Source: Lachnospiraceae bacterium UBA1778
Lineage (GTDB): Bacteria; Bacillota; Clostridia; Lachnospirales; Lachnospiraceae
NCBI GenBank assembly: GCA_002315255.1
Contig: DCGM01000090.1
Span: 1-34,398 of the forward strand
Length of the DNA stretch: 34,398 bases
Direction: 5' to 3'
Shown: one piece after another, positions 1 through 6,789 of the stretch
How positions within the stretch are numbered: position 1 is the stretch's first letter
Layout of the letters: every line of letters begins with the position of its first letter
Program-made: the position numbers and the translations under genes
Notes under the pieces: model-generated
Database searches by the model: none
What the model was told of the DNA's origin: nothing
The model's input: the letters and a program-made list of their open reading frames with translations, nothing else

Positions 1-2167
1 CATTTCGAACAGTACCCTTTAAAATCATACCCGGTTTTAAATCCTTGAGATCTAAAACATCACTTCTAAGGATTGGTCTTGGCATATCATCTCTCGGATC
101 TCTGGCCGGCTTTTCCAGTTCTTTGATAATATCTGTAAGAGTGATTTCTCCAATACCCAGCTCCTGAGCCATTTTCTTTTTGTCTCCGATTTTCTTTTCA
201 AGGCTAAAGATTCCGAGCTGAATTTTATCTTCTCCTGCCTTCTGCTCAGAAACTTTTTCCTTTGGAGCTTCTGTAATTGTCATTCCGTTCATAGCCTGTG
301 CAAGGGCAGCACCCATAGCGGTACCTGTATTGCGGATCACAATCTTTTTCTCTTTCGGCTTTCTTTCCTGCTTTGGAGCCGCTTTTGCTTTTGCTGCATT
401 CTTGGTCTCTACTGCTACCATCTTCTGTGCATTCTTGACATCTTCCATAGTCAGATTTGTCTTTTCCAAAAGCTGAAGCACTGCATCATAAGATTCCGGA
501 TGTACACTGGTTGCATCCAGAGGATTATCTCCATCTAAAATACGCATAAATCCGGCACACTGCTCATACGCTTTTGGTCCGAGCTTTGCAACCTTTAAAA
601 GCTGTTTACGATTTGTAAATTTACCATTTGCTTCACGGTAATCTACAATATTTTTCGCAATCACTTTGGAAATACCTGAAATATATTCAAGAAGCGGTGC
701 TGATGCAGTATTTAAGTCTACACCAACCTTGTTTACGCTGTCTTCTACCACTCCGGTCAGTGCATCGGAAAGTTTCTTCTGATTCATATCATGCTGATAC
801 TGGCCGACGCCGATCGCCTTCGGCTCGATTTTAACAAGCTCCGCGAGCGGATCCTCTAAACGACGCGCAATCGAGACCGCGCTTCGAAGATTAACATCAT
901 AATCCGGGAATTCTTCCGATGCGAGCTTGGAGGCCGAATAAACCGACGCGCCCGCCTCGCTGACGATCATATAGCTGACTCCCGGGCAATGATGGATCAG
1001 TTCGACCGCCATCGCCTCTGTTTCACGAGAAGCGGTTCCGTTTCCGATTGCGATATGCTCGACATGATGCCGGTCAATGAGCTTTTTCAGGAGGAAAATC
1101 GCTTCATTCTTCTTCGCTTCGCTGAACGTCGGATAAACGACCGTCGTATCGAGGACCTTTCCGGTCGCGTCAATGACTGCGACTTTGCAGCCCATACGAT
1201 AACCGGGATCAAGCCCCATCGTGACCTTTCCCTTAACCGGCGGCTGAAGGAGAAGCTCGCGAAGGTTCGAGCGGAAATTGCCGATAGCGCCTTCCGATGC
1301 ATTGTCTGTCAGGTCCGAACGGATCTCATTCTCGATAGACGGCAGAAGGAGACGCTTCACGCCGTCATCAGTAGCGGCTTCTAAGAATGCTTTCGCCTTT
1401 GATTCGCGTGAAATCACGCGCATTTTTGCGAGGCGCATCATCTCTTCCGGCTCATATTCAAACGAAATCTTTAAGAATCCTTCTTTTTCGCCGCGGTTTA
1501 ACGCGAGAATCTGATAGCCGGCCACTTTCGAAACCGCCGCATCAAATTCATAATAATTCCGATAGACGGAGTCCTCCTCTTTCGCAGCGCGGGAAATAAT
1601 GCTTCCTCCCCGACGGATCGAGGAACGCAGAAGATCACGGATTGACGGGGAATCTGAAACCGCCTCCGCTACGATATCGGCTGCGCCCTTTAAAGCATCC
1701 TCAACCGATTCGACGCCTTTCTCCGGATCGACATACGGAACCGCTTCTTCTTCCGGAGTCTTTAAGTTTGCTCCCTGCGCGAACAGCAGCAATGCGAGCG
1801 GCTCCAGCCCCTTTTCCTTCGCAATCGTCGCACGCGTCCGCTTTTTCTGCTTATACGGCCGGTAAAGGTCTTCCACCTTTGCGAGCGTCTTCGCGTCGCA
1901 AATCTGCTTCGCCAGTTCCTCCGTCAGCTTTCCCTGCTCATCGATCAAACGGATAACTTCCTCTTTCCGTTCTTCGAGATTCCGAAAATAGTTCAGCTTA
2001 TCGAAAAGATCGCGAAGGATTTCGTCGCTCATCGCCCCGTGAAGCTCTTTCCGGTATCGCGCGATAAACGGCAACGTGCAGCCGTCATCGAGCAGCTGGA
2101 CTACATTCTTTACATATTCTTCCGGCTGTTTCAGCTCAGCCGCTAAAAGCTTGATAATATCTGCCAT
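1..2167 (-). CDS. tex: Tex family RNA-binding transcription accessory protein (3' end outside window)
   Basis: The frame is open from an ATG at 2167 (Shine-Dalgarno GAGGTG) to the window edge, about 722 codons. It shows the Tex N-terminal helical region, the YqgF-like domain (motif MGLDPGYRMGCKVAVID), the conserved GVGQYQHDM segment, helix-hairpin-helix repeats (YISGISKVIAKNIV) and the first strand of the S1 domain (LKPGMILKGTVRN), where the window stops. Tex binds nucleic acid in the cytoplasm and affects transcription and expression fidelity; its exact role is not settled. Between the helix-hairpin-helix part and S1 there is a Lys/Ala-rich insert of about 70 residues. It lies 31 bp after prfA and is probably co-transcribed. 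Positions 1 to about 800 are AT-richer (lines counted at 32 to 50% GC against 55 to 60% beyond 840) and use AGA, GCA, GTA and GGT codons rare in the rest of the gene. Confidence 0.93.
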   Translation of the reverse strand, partial: MADIIKLLAAELKQPEEYVKNVVQLLDDGCTLPFIARYRKELHGAMSDEILRDLFDKLNYFRNLEERKEEVIRLIDEQGKLTEELAKQICDAKTLAKVEDLYRPYKQKKRTRATIAKEKGLEPLALLLFAQGANLKTPEEEAVPYVDPEKGVESVEDALKGAADIVAEAVSDSPSIRDLLRSSIRRGGSIISRAAKEEDSVYRNYYEFDAAVSKVAGYQILALNRGEKEGFLKISFEYEPEEMMRLAKMRVISRESKAKAFLEAATDDGVKRLLLPSIENEIRSDLTDNASEGAIGNFRSNLRELLLQPPVKGKVTMGLDPGYRMGCKVAVIDATGKVLDTTVVYPTFSEAKKNEAIFLLKKLIDRHHVEHIAIGNGTASRETEAMAVELIHHCPGVSYMIVSEAGASVYSASKLASEEFPDYDVNLRSAVSIARRLEDPLAELVKIEPKAIGVGQYQHDMNQKKLSDALTGVVEDSVNKVGVDLNTASAPLLEYISGISKVIAKNIVDYREANGKFTNRKQLLKVAKLGPKAYEQCAGFMRILDGDNPLDATSVHPESYDAVLQLLEKTNLTMEDVKNAQKMVAVETKNAAKAKAAPKQERKPKEKKIVIRNTGTAMGAALAQAMNGMTITEAPKEKVSEQKAGEDKIQLGIFSLEKKIGDKKKMAQELGIGEITLTDIIKELEKPARDPRDDMPRPILRSDVLDLKDLKPGMILKGTVRN

Positions 2168-2198
2168 AAACACCTCAAAAAAACTTAGTTTATTCCTT

Positions 2199-3272
2199 TC
2201 ACTCCGCTTCAGTCGCCGCGAGTTTTTTCGCCTGGTCCGCCGCCGTGAGCGAATCGATCAGCACCGAAAGATCGCCGTCAATGATATTGTCGATATTATA
2301 AATCGTCAGATTAATGCGGTGATCGGTAACTCTTCCCTGCGGGAAATTATAGGTCCGGATTTTCTCCGACCGGTCTCCGGTTCCGACCTGTGATTTCCGA
2401 GCCGCAGCCTCTGAATCATGCGCCTTCTGGCACTCGAGCTCATAGAGCTTCGCGCGAAGCACCTTTAATGCTTTATCGCGGTTTTTGAGCTGCGACTTTT
2501 CATCCTGACACGAGATGACGATGCCGGTCGGATAATGGGTCAGACGGACGGCTGAGTCTGTCGTGTTGACGCATTGGCCGCCGTTTCCCGACGCGCGGAA
2601 AACATCGAAGCGGCAATCGTTCATGTCGAGCTTCACATCGACTTCTTCCGCCTCCGGAAGAATCGCGACCGTTATCGTCGATGTATGGATGCGGCCCCCG
2701 GACTCGGTTTTCGGAACGCGCTGCACACGGTGAACGCCCGACTCGAATTTAAGTTTCGAATAGGCGCCTTTTCCGGTGATCATGCAGGTGATTTTACTCG
2801 CCCCGCCGATTCCGGATTCATTGTACTCGAGCGTTTCCGTCTTCCAATGAAGCGACTCCGCATAATGGTAATACATCCGGTAAATTTCAGACGCAAAAAG
2901 TGCGGCTTCTTCGCCGCCTGCGCCCGCGCGAATTTCAAGAATGACATTTTTATCGTCGTTCGGATCCTTCGGAAGAAGCAGAAGCTTCAGTTCCTCCGAA
3001 AGCTTTTCTTCGTTCTCGCGCGCCGCGGAAAGCTCCTCTTTTAAAAGCGTCCGCATCTCTTCGTCCTTCTCGGTTTCGAGAAGGAGCGCCGCGTCGCAGA
3101 TCGTCTCTTTTTCTTTTTGCAGCTTCAGATACGCCGTCACGACAGGTTCGAGGTCCGCGCGCTCTTTCATACGCTTGCGGTATGTGTCCGGGTCGGCCGC
3201 CACATTGGGCTCGTTCAATTCCCGTAGAACCTCTTCGTAATGCCGGACCGTCTGCTCCAGCTGTTCAAACAT
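2199..3272 (-). CDS. prfA: Peptide chain release factor 1
   Basis: RF1 recognises UAA and UAG in the ribosomal A site and triggers peptidyl-tRNA hydrolysis. The 357-residue protein has the normal RF1 length. The stop-codon recognition tripeptide PKT is at residues 187-189 (PxT class, as in RF1 and not the SPF of RF2), and the catalytic GGQ is at 231-233 within SGNGGQCVNTTDSAVR. The chosen ATG at 3272 has AAAAAGGAG seven bases upstream and gives the usual RF1 N-terminus (MFEQLEQ). A longer in-frame reading to 3365 would overlap prmC and adds unrelated sequence. It follows prmC by 13 bp, a classic pairing because PrmC methylates the GGQ glutamine. Confidence 0.97.
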   Translation of the reverse strand: MFEQLEQTVRHYEEVLRELNEPNVAADPDTYRKRMKERADLEPVVTAYLKLQKEKETICDAALLLETEKDEEMRTLLKEELSAARENEEKLSEELKLLLLPKDPNDDKNVILEIRAGAGGEEAALFASEIYRMYYHYAESLHWKTETLEYNESGIGGASKITCMITGKGAYSKLKFESGVHRVQRVPKTESGGRIHTSTITVAILPEAEEVDVKLDMNDCRFDVFRASGNGGQCVNTTDSAVRLTHYPTGIVISCQDEKSQLKNRDKALKVLRAKLYELECQKAHDSEAAARKSQVGTGDRSEKIRTYNFPQGRVTDHRINLTIYNIDNIIDGDLSVLIDSLTAADQAKKLAATEAE

Positions 3273-3285
3273 CTTTAACTCCTTT

Positions 3286-4191
3286 TTATCGTTCGGTGCA
3301 ATCTTTCGGCCAAGTTCCTCTGACGACGCGGTCGCGTCCGGAAAGATCCTGAATAACGCGTACATCAGAAAATCCCCGCGCTGCCATCATCTCCGAAACC
3401 GCTTTTCCCTGTTCATCGCCGATTTCAAACAGCAGCCGCCCGTTCTTTTCTAAAAAGTCCGGCGCTATTTCGATAATCTTCCGGTAAAAATCGAGCCCGT
3501 CTGTTCCGCCGAAAAGTGCCATCTTCGGATCATGGTCCCGCACCTCGGGCTCGAGTGTCTCCATCTCTTCCGCATCGATATACGGCGGATTGGAGACAAT
3601 GACCTGAAACCGCCCCTGGATATTTTCAAATAAATCACTTTCAATCAAACGGATTTCCGCCTGATTCATTTCGCTGTTTTTTTTCGCAACGAAAAGCGCT
3701 GCACTGGAAAAGTCCGACGCAGAAACCGTCCACTCCTGTCGCTCTTTCTTTAAAGAAATTGCGATACAGCCGGAGCCTGTGCACAGGTCGAGAAGCGCGT
3801 TCTCGCCAGGATGAGCCGCGGCGCCTGTTTGCTCCTCTTCGCCCAGCTGATGCGCTTCGCATTCTTTCATTGCTTTCAGCGTTTCTTCGACTAAAATCTC
3901 CGTATCGAACCGCGGAATCAGCACATCAGAATTAACGAAGAACCGATAGCCGAAGAACCAGGCTTCTCCTAAAAGATGCTGAAGCGGAATCCGTTCTGCC
4001 CGTTTGTTGAGAAGCTCGCGGTACGCTTGAACAGAATCTTCCGGTGCCGGCTCTGAAAGCCGCAGGAGCCATTCCTGCGCATTCCAATGAAACGCCGCCA
4101 AAAGGAGCTCCTTCGCGTCTACTTCCGCATCTGGAACTCCTTTTTTCCGTAAAACGGTTATTCCTTCTTTTAACAGTTCACTCGCCGTCAT
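3286..4191 (-). CDS. prmC: Peptide chain release factor N5-glutamine methyltransferase
   Basis: PrmC uses S-adenosylmethionine to methylate the glutamine of the GGQ loop in RF1 and RF2, raising termination efficiency. The protein is 301 residues from the ATG at 4191. An N-terminal helical domain binds the release factor, SAM motif I reads LDLCTGSGCIAI near residues 134-145, and the substrate motif NPPY is at 201-204. The family start context is MTASELLKEG; extension to 4293 would run into the DUF1385 gene. No strong ribosome binding site precedes 4191 (only AGAAAA), and it begins 19 bp after the DUF1385 stop, so translational coupling is likely. A short Gly/Glu/Ala-rich stretch (about residues 110-130) precedes the methyltransferase fold. 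Confidence 0.95.
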   Translation of the reverse strand: MTASELLKEGITVLRKKGVPDAEVDAKELLLAAFHWNAQEWLLRLSEPAPEDSVQAYRELLNKRAERIPLQHLLGEAWFFGYRFFVNSDVLIPRFDTEILVEETLKAMKECEAHQLGEEEQTGAAAHPGENALLDLCTGSGCIAISLKKERQEWTVSASDFSSAALFVAKKNSEMNQAEIRLIESDLFENIQGRFQVIVSNPPYIDAEEMETLEPEVRDHDPKMALFGGTDGLDFYRKIIEIAPDFLEKNGRLLFEIGDEQGKAVSEMMAARGFSDVRVIQDLSGRDRVVRGTWPKDCTER

Positions 4192-4210
4192 TTGTTTTCT
4201 ATTTACACCA

Positions 4211-5167
4211 TCAGTTGTCAGTTTTCTGCTCACATCCGCAGCTGCCGGCTTCCTGTTCCGCATCCGGCTGAAACTCTGCGCCGAAGTTCTCATTTAAGAA
4301 TTTCTTCCAGTCGAAAACCTTCTCGACTGCGATGATGGCCACTTCCACCATATCCGCCGTCGGCTCCTTCGTCGTCAGCGCCTGCATCCACATACCCGGA
4401 CGCGAAATAAGATGCGTAAACTTATTGTCGTAACGGCCGGTGAACCGGAGAATCTCGTACGCCAGCGCGGCAATGACCGGAATCAGCAGGATCCGGCTTA
4501 GAACTTTGATCAATACATTGTCAAAACGGATAAACATAAAGAGCACGATCGAAATCAACATGACGATCAGCAGGAAGCTCGTGCCGCAGCGCTTATGCTC
4601 TTTCGAGCTCTTCATAACATTTTCGACGGTCAGCGGAAGGCCGTGCTCGAGGCAGTTGATGCATTTATGCTCAGAACCGTGGTACATGAACGTCCGCTTG
4701 ATGTCTGGAAGCAAAGAAACGAGCAGCACATATCCGATGAACATGAGGAGACGAAGCACTCCCTCGCATACGGCGAGTAAGATTTCGCTCTCAATGAGCG
4801 GCTTTATCAGGTTGATCAGAAGCGCCGGAAGGACAGCAAAAATACCGATGGCCAATGCGACTGAAAGGATCATGGTGATCGTCATCGTGCCTTTCGAAAG
4901 TTCGACCTTCTCGCCCTGTTCATCCTCTTCAAAGGAAGACGCCCACATAAGCGCCTTCATGCTCGTCGTCAAGGATTCTACGAAGCTTACGACGCCGCGG
5001 ACCAGCGGCCACTTCGCCCATTTATGGGTATCGCTGAAGTTATTCAGCGTTTCTTCCATAACCTCGATCTGCCCGCCGGCTTTTCTGCAGGCGACAGCCA
5101 TCTGGTTTCCGTTTTTCATCATGATGCCTTCAATGACGGCTGCGCCGCCGATTCCGGAATACTTCAT
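4211..5167 (-). CDS. DUF1385 family membrane protein (YqhQ-like)
   Basis: The 318-residue protein starts YSGIGGAAVIEGIMMKNG, the signature opening of the DUF1385 family (B. subtilis YqhQ). About four hydrophobic membrane segments lie between residues 95 and 235 (for example MTITMILSVALAIGIFAVL and FLLIVMLISIVLFMFI), separated by a conserved loop YHGSEHKCINCLEHG with His and Cys residues that could bind metal. Function is unknown; YqhQ in Bacillus has been linked to cell-envelope and cell-cycle phenotypes, but nothing here proves a role. The ATG at 5167 has AGAGAGGAAC upstream. It lies between the rpmE terminator and prmC, an order conserved in Clostridia. Confidence 0.9.
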   Translation of the reverse strand: MKYSGIGGAAVIEGIMMKNGNQMAVACRKAGGQIEVMEETLNNFSDTHKWAKWPLVRGVVSFVESLTTSMKALMWASSFEEDEQGEKVELSKGTMTITMILSVALAIGIFAVLPALLINLIKPLIESEILLAVCEGVLRLLMFIGYVLLVSLLPDIKRTFMYHGSEHKCINCLEHGLPLTVENVMKSSKEHKRCGTSFLLIVMLISIVLFMFIRFDNVLIKVLSRILLIPVIAALAYEILRFTGRYDNKFTHLISRPGMWMQALTTKEPTADMVEVAIIAVEKVFDWKKFLNENFGAEFQPDAEQEAGSCGCEQKTDN

Positions 5168-5210
5168 TGTTCAGTTCCTCTCTATAAAAATCGCTATGTT
5201 TTAATAACAG

Positions 5211-5267
5211 AAAAAGACCGCCCCAAAAGAAGAGAACCCTGTTCTCTTTCCCCCGGAACGGTCTTTT
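5211..5267 (-). terminator. Rho-independent terminator after rpmE
   Basis: Reading the minus strand, AAAAGACCG pairs with CGGTCTTTT, and an inner arm AGAGAAC pairs with GTTCTCT around a short loop; five T residues follow. It sits 10 bp after the rpmE stop and 43 bp before the DUF1385 start. Confidence 0.85.
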
Positions 5268-5277
5268 AAAGAAAATC

Positions 5278-5487
5278 CTATTTGTTGATGAATTCACCGT
5301 ACTTCTTATTGAAGCGGTCAACACGGCCACGTGCGGAGATCGCTCTCTGCTGACCCGTATAGAACGGATGGCACTTCGAACATGTTTCAACGTGGATTTC
5401 CGGCTTCGTAGAGCCAGTTACAAAGGTATTTCCGCAGTTGCAGGTAACCTTGCACTCGTAATACTTCGGATGGATTCCTTCTTTCAT
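5278..5487 (-). CDS. rpmE: 50S ribosomal protein L31 (zinc-binding type)
   Basis: L31 is a small protein at the 50S-30S interface. The 69-residue product carries the zinc ribbon: Cys in TCNCG (CxC) and CSKCHPFYTG (CxxC), followed by GRVDRFNKKYG. Retention of the cysteines marks the zinc-dependent (C+) form, which in other Bacillota is swapped for a zinc-free paralogue under zinc limitation. The start at 5487 has the strong site AGAGGAG six bases upstream; an extension to 5523 lacks family similarity. It has its own promoter (5542-5570) and a terminator (5211-5267), so most transcripts are probably monocistronic with some readthrough into DUF1385. Confidence 0.97.
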   Translation of the reverse strand: MKEGIHPKYYECKVTCNCGNTFVTGSTKPEIHVETCSKCHPFYTGQQRAISARGRVDRFNKKYGEFINK

Positions 5488-5541
5488 GATAACTCCTCTT
5501 TCCCGATGGTTTCCGACCATCACATTTTACACAACAGTAGA

Positions 5542-5570
5542 ACTATAGCATAAATACTGAAATAACGCAA
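5542..5570 (-). promoter_or_regulatory. SigA-type promoter of rpmE
   Basis: On the minus strand TTGCGT (5570-5565), a 17-base spacer and TATAGT (5547-5542), with an extended -10 TGC immediately before. The predicted start near 5535 gives a leader of about 48 nt before the L31 start codon. Confidence 0.75.
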
Positions 5571-5600
5571 GAATTATTTTAGATCAGCTGAAAAGAATGA

Positions 5601-6113
5601 TTACATCAGCTGCTTAAAAATATACGAATAGATATTCTGCGCGTTCGCCTCAAAATGATCGCACATTTCCTTCGCCTGCTTCTCGTCCGCCACAATAATG
5701 TTCAGTTCATAAAGAGTGTTTTTTCCTTCCCGGACTTTCAGATGAACATTGTAATCGAAATTCTCTGTCTTAAAATAATCGGACGTGACGCCGGTTTCAT
5801 TGCGAAGCTGGAAACGGTTTTCACGGATATAGTTCTCCATGTCGGTCTTCACTGCGGAAGGGATATCCTTTCCGAAATAGTAAAGCGCGTCCTCTCCTTC
5901 CCGCGTCAGCTCGTAAATCGTGCCGGTGCGGACAGGCTCCGAGGTCAGGAGATTCGCTTCGATCAGTTCCGTCAATGTGGCGCGGAAATTGAGGAAATTT
6001 GTGTATCCGTTCTGCTCAAAAAATGACCAGAGCTGCGGGTCCGACAGGGGAAAGTTCACTTTTTTCAGCATATAAAGTATAATGAGCTTATACAGTGTGC
6101 CGGGCTCTTCCAT
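5601..6113 (-). CDS. DUF4364 family protein, winged-helix-like
   Basis: The 170-residue protein matches the DUF4364 family of Clostridia. Residues 1-80 read as a winged-helix fold (LYKLIILYMLKKVNFPLSD, then LTELIEANLLTSEPVRTGTIYELTREGEDAL), much like PadR-type regulators. The C-terminal half is predicted alpha/beta (YNVHLKVREGKNTLYELNIIVADEKQA). A regulatory role is an inference from the fold; no target is known. Its ATG at 6113 has an excellent site, AGGAGGTACT. It is transcribed away from the CYTH gene through a promoter at 6163-6191 and has no evident terminator before the rpmE promoter. Confidence 0.85.
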   Translation of the reverse strand: MEEPGTLYKLIILYMLKKVNFPLSDPQLWSFFEQNGYTNFLNFRATLTELIEANLLTSEPVRTGTIYELTREGEDALYYFGKDIPSAVKTDMENYIRENRFQLRNETGVTSDYFKTENFDYNVHLKVREGKNTLYELNIIVADEKQAKEMCDHFEANAQNIYSYIFKQLM

Positions 6114-6159
6114 AGTACCTCCTGAATCGATATAATTCTAGCAAAAATGCGGCGTGATA

Positions 6160-6187
6160 TTGATTTTATCATTGAATGCGGTAAAAT
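6160..6187 (+). promoter_or_regulatory. Probable promoter of the CYTH gene
   Basis: Plus strand TTGATT (6160-6165), 16 bases, TAAAAT (6182-6187). It would give a leader of about 120 nt to the start at 6315. A weaker alternative is TATACT at 6239-6244 without a good -35. Confidence 0.45.
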
Positions 6188-6191
6188 ACAA
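6163..6191 (-). promoter_or_regulatory. Probable promoter of the DUF4364 gene
   Basis: Minus strand TTGTAT (6191-6186), 17 bases, TAAAAT (6168-6163), preceded by TGA as an extended -10. It overlaps the opposing promoter of the CYTH gene base for base at both hexamers. Confidence 0.55.
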
Positions 6192-6314
6192 CCTGTAAAG
6201 AGGCCGAAAACATCGACAAAATCGACTGTTTTTTAAGATATACTGATTTGAATGATCATTCTTCTGACCTTTCAAATGATTTAACTTTTGAAATATTTAC
6301 TAAAAGGAGTCCTT

Positions 6315-6785
6315 ATGGAAATCGAACGGAAATTTATGATTGCTTCTCTCCCCGAGAATCTCGACGACTATCCGTCAGAAGAGATCGAACAGGTCTATCT
6401 CTCTCGCAATCCGACTGTCCGCGTGCGTCGTTACGGCGATAAATACATATTAACGATTAAGGGGAAGGGAAAGCTCTCGCATGAAGAATATGAACTCGAT
6501 CTGAATCCGGATTCCTACGCTCATCTTTTCGAAAAACACGATGGTTTCGTGATCCGGAAGCGCCGCTATCGGATTCCCTATGGCCCGTACACGATTGAGC
6601 TGGACCGCTTCTTTGAGCCCGTGACGGTGACCTATGCAGAAGTCGAGTTTACGTCCGAAGAGGAAGCGCTGGCGTTTACGCCGCCTGAATGGTTCGGGAC
6701 GGACCTCACTGACCTCGACGGCTATACCAATGCTTTTATCGCCTATAATGGCTACATAGGTGAAAAAAAACCGGAAAACAGCTGA
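6315..6785 (+). CDS. CYTH domain protein (triphosphate tunnel metalloenzyme family)
   Basis: This is the only plus-strand gene. The 156-residue protein begins MEIERKF, the ExExK-type metal-binding motif at the mouth of the triphosphate tunnel, and continues with alternating strands of Arg, Lys and Glu (VRVRRYGDKYILTIKGKG, VIRKRRYRIPYGPYTIELDRF, YAEVEF) typical of CYTH proteins. Relatives hydrolyse inorganic tripolyphosphate or other triphosphates, or act as thiamine-triphosphatase or adenylate cyclase; short stand-alone bacterial CYTH proteins are most often tripolyphosphatases, but the substrate cannot be set from sequence. AAAAGGAG lies six bases before the ATG at 6315. Its stop is 4 bp from the stop of the converging FGGY kinase, with no terminator visible between them. 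Confidence 0.9.
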   Translation: MEIERKFMIASLPENLDDYPSEEIEQVYLSRNPTVRVRRYGDKYILTIKGKGKLSHEEYELDLNPDSYAHLFEKHDGFVIRKRRYRIPYGPYTIELDRFFEPVTVTYAEVEFTSEEEALAFTPPEWFGTDLTDLDGYTNAFIAYNGYIGEKKPENS

Positions 6786-6789
6786 AACA

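Noticed and set aside
3273..3365. N-terminal extension of RF1
   Set aside because: It overlaps the prmC 3' end, has no homology to RF1, and a strong ribosome site precedes the ATG at 3272.
6786..6789. Terminator between the converging CYTH and kinase genes
   Set aside because: Only 4 bp separate the stop codons and no inverted repeat with a T-run spans them.
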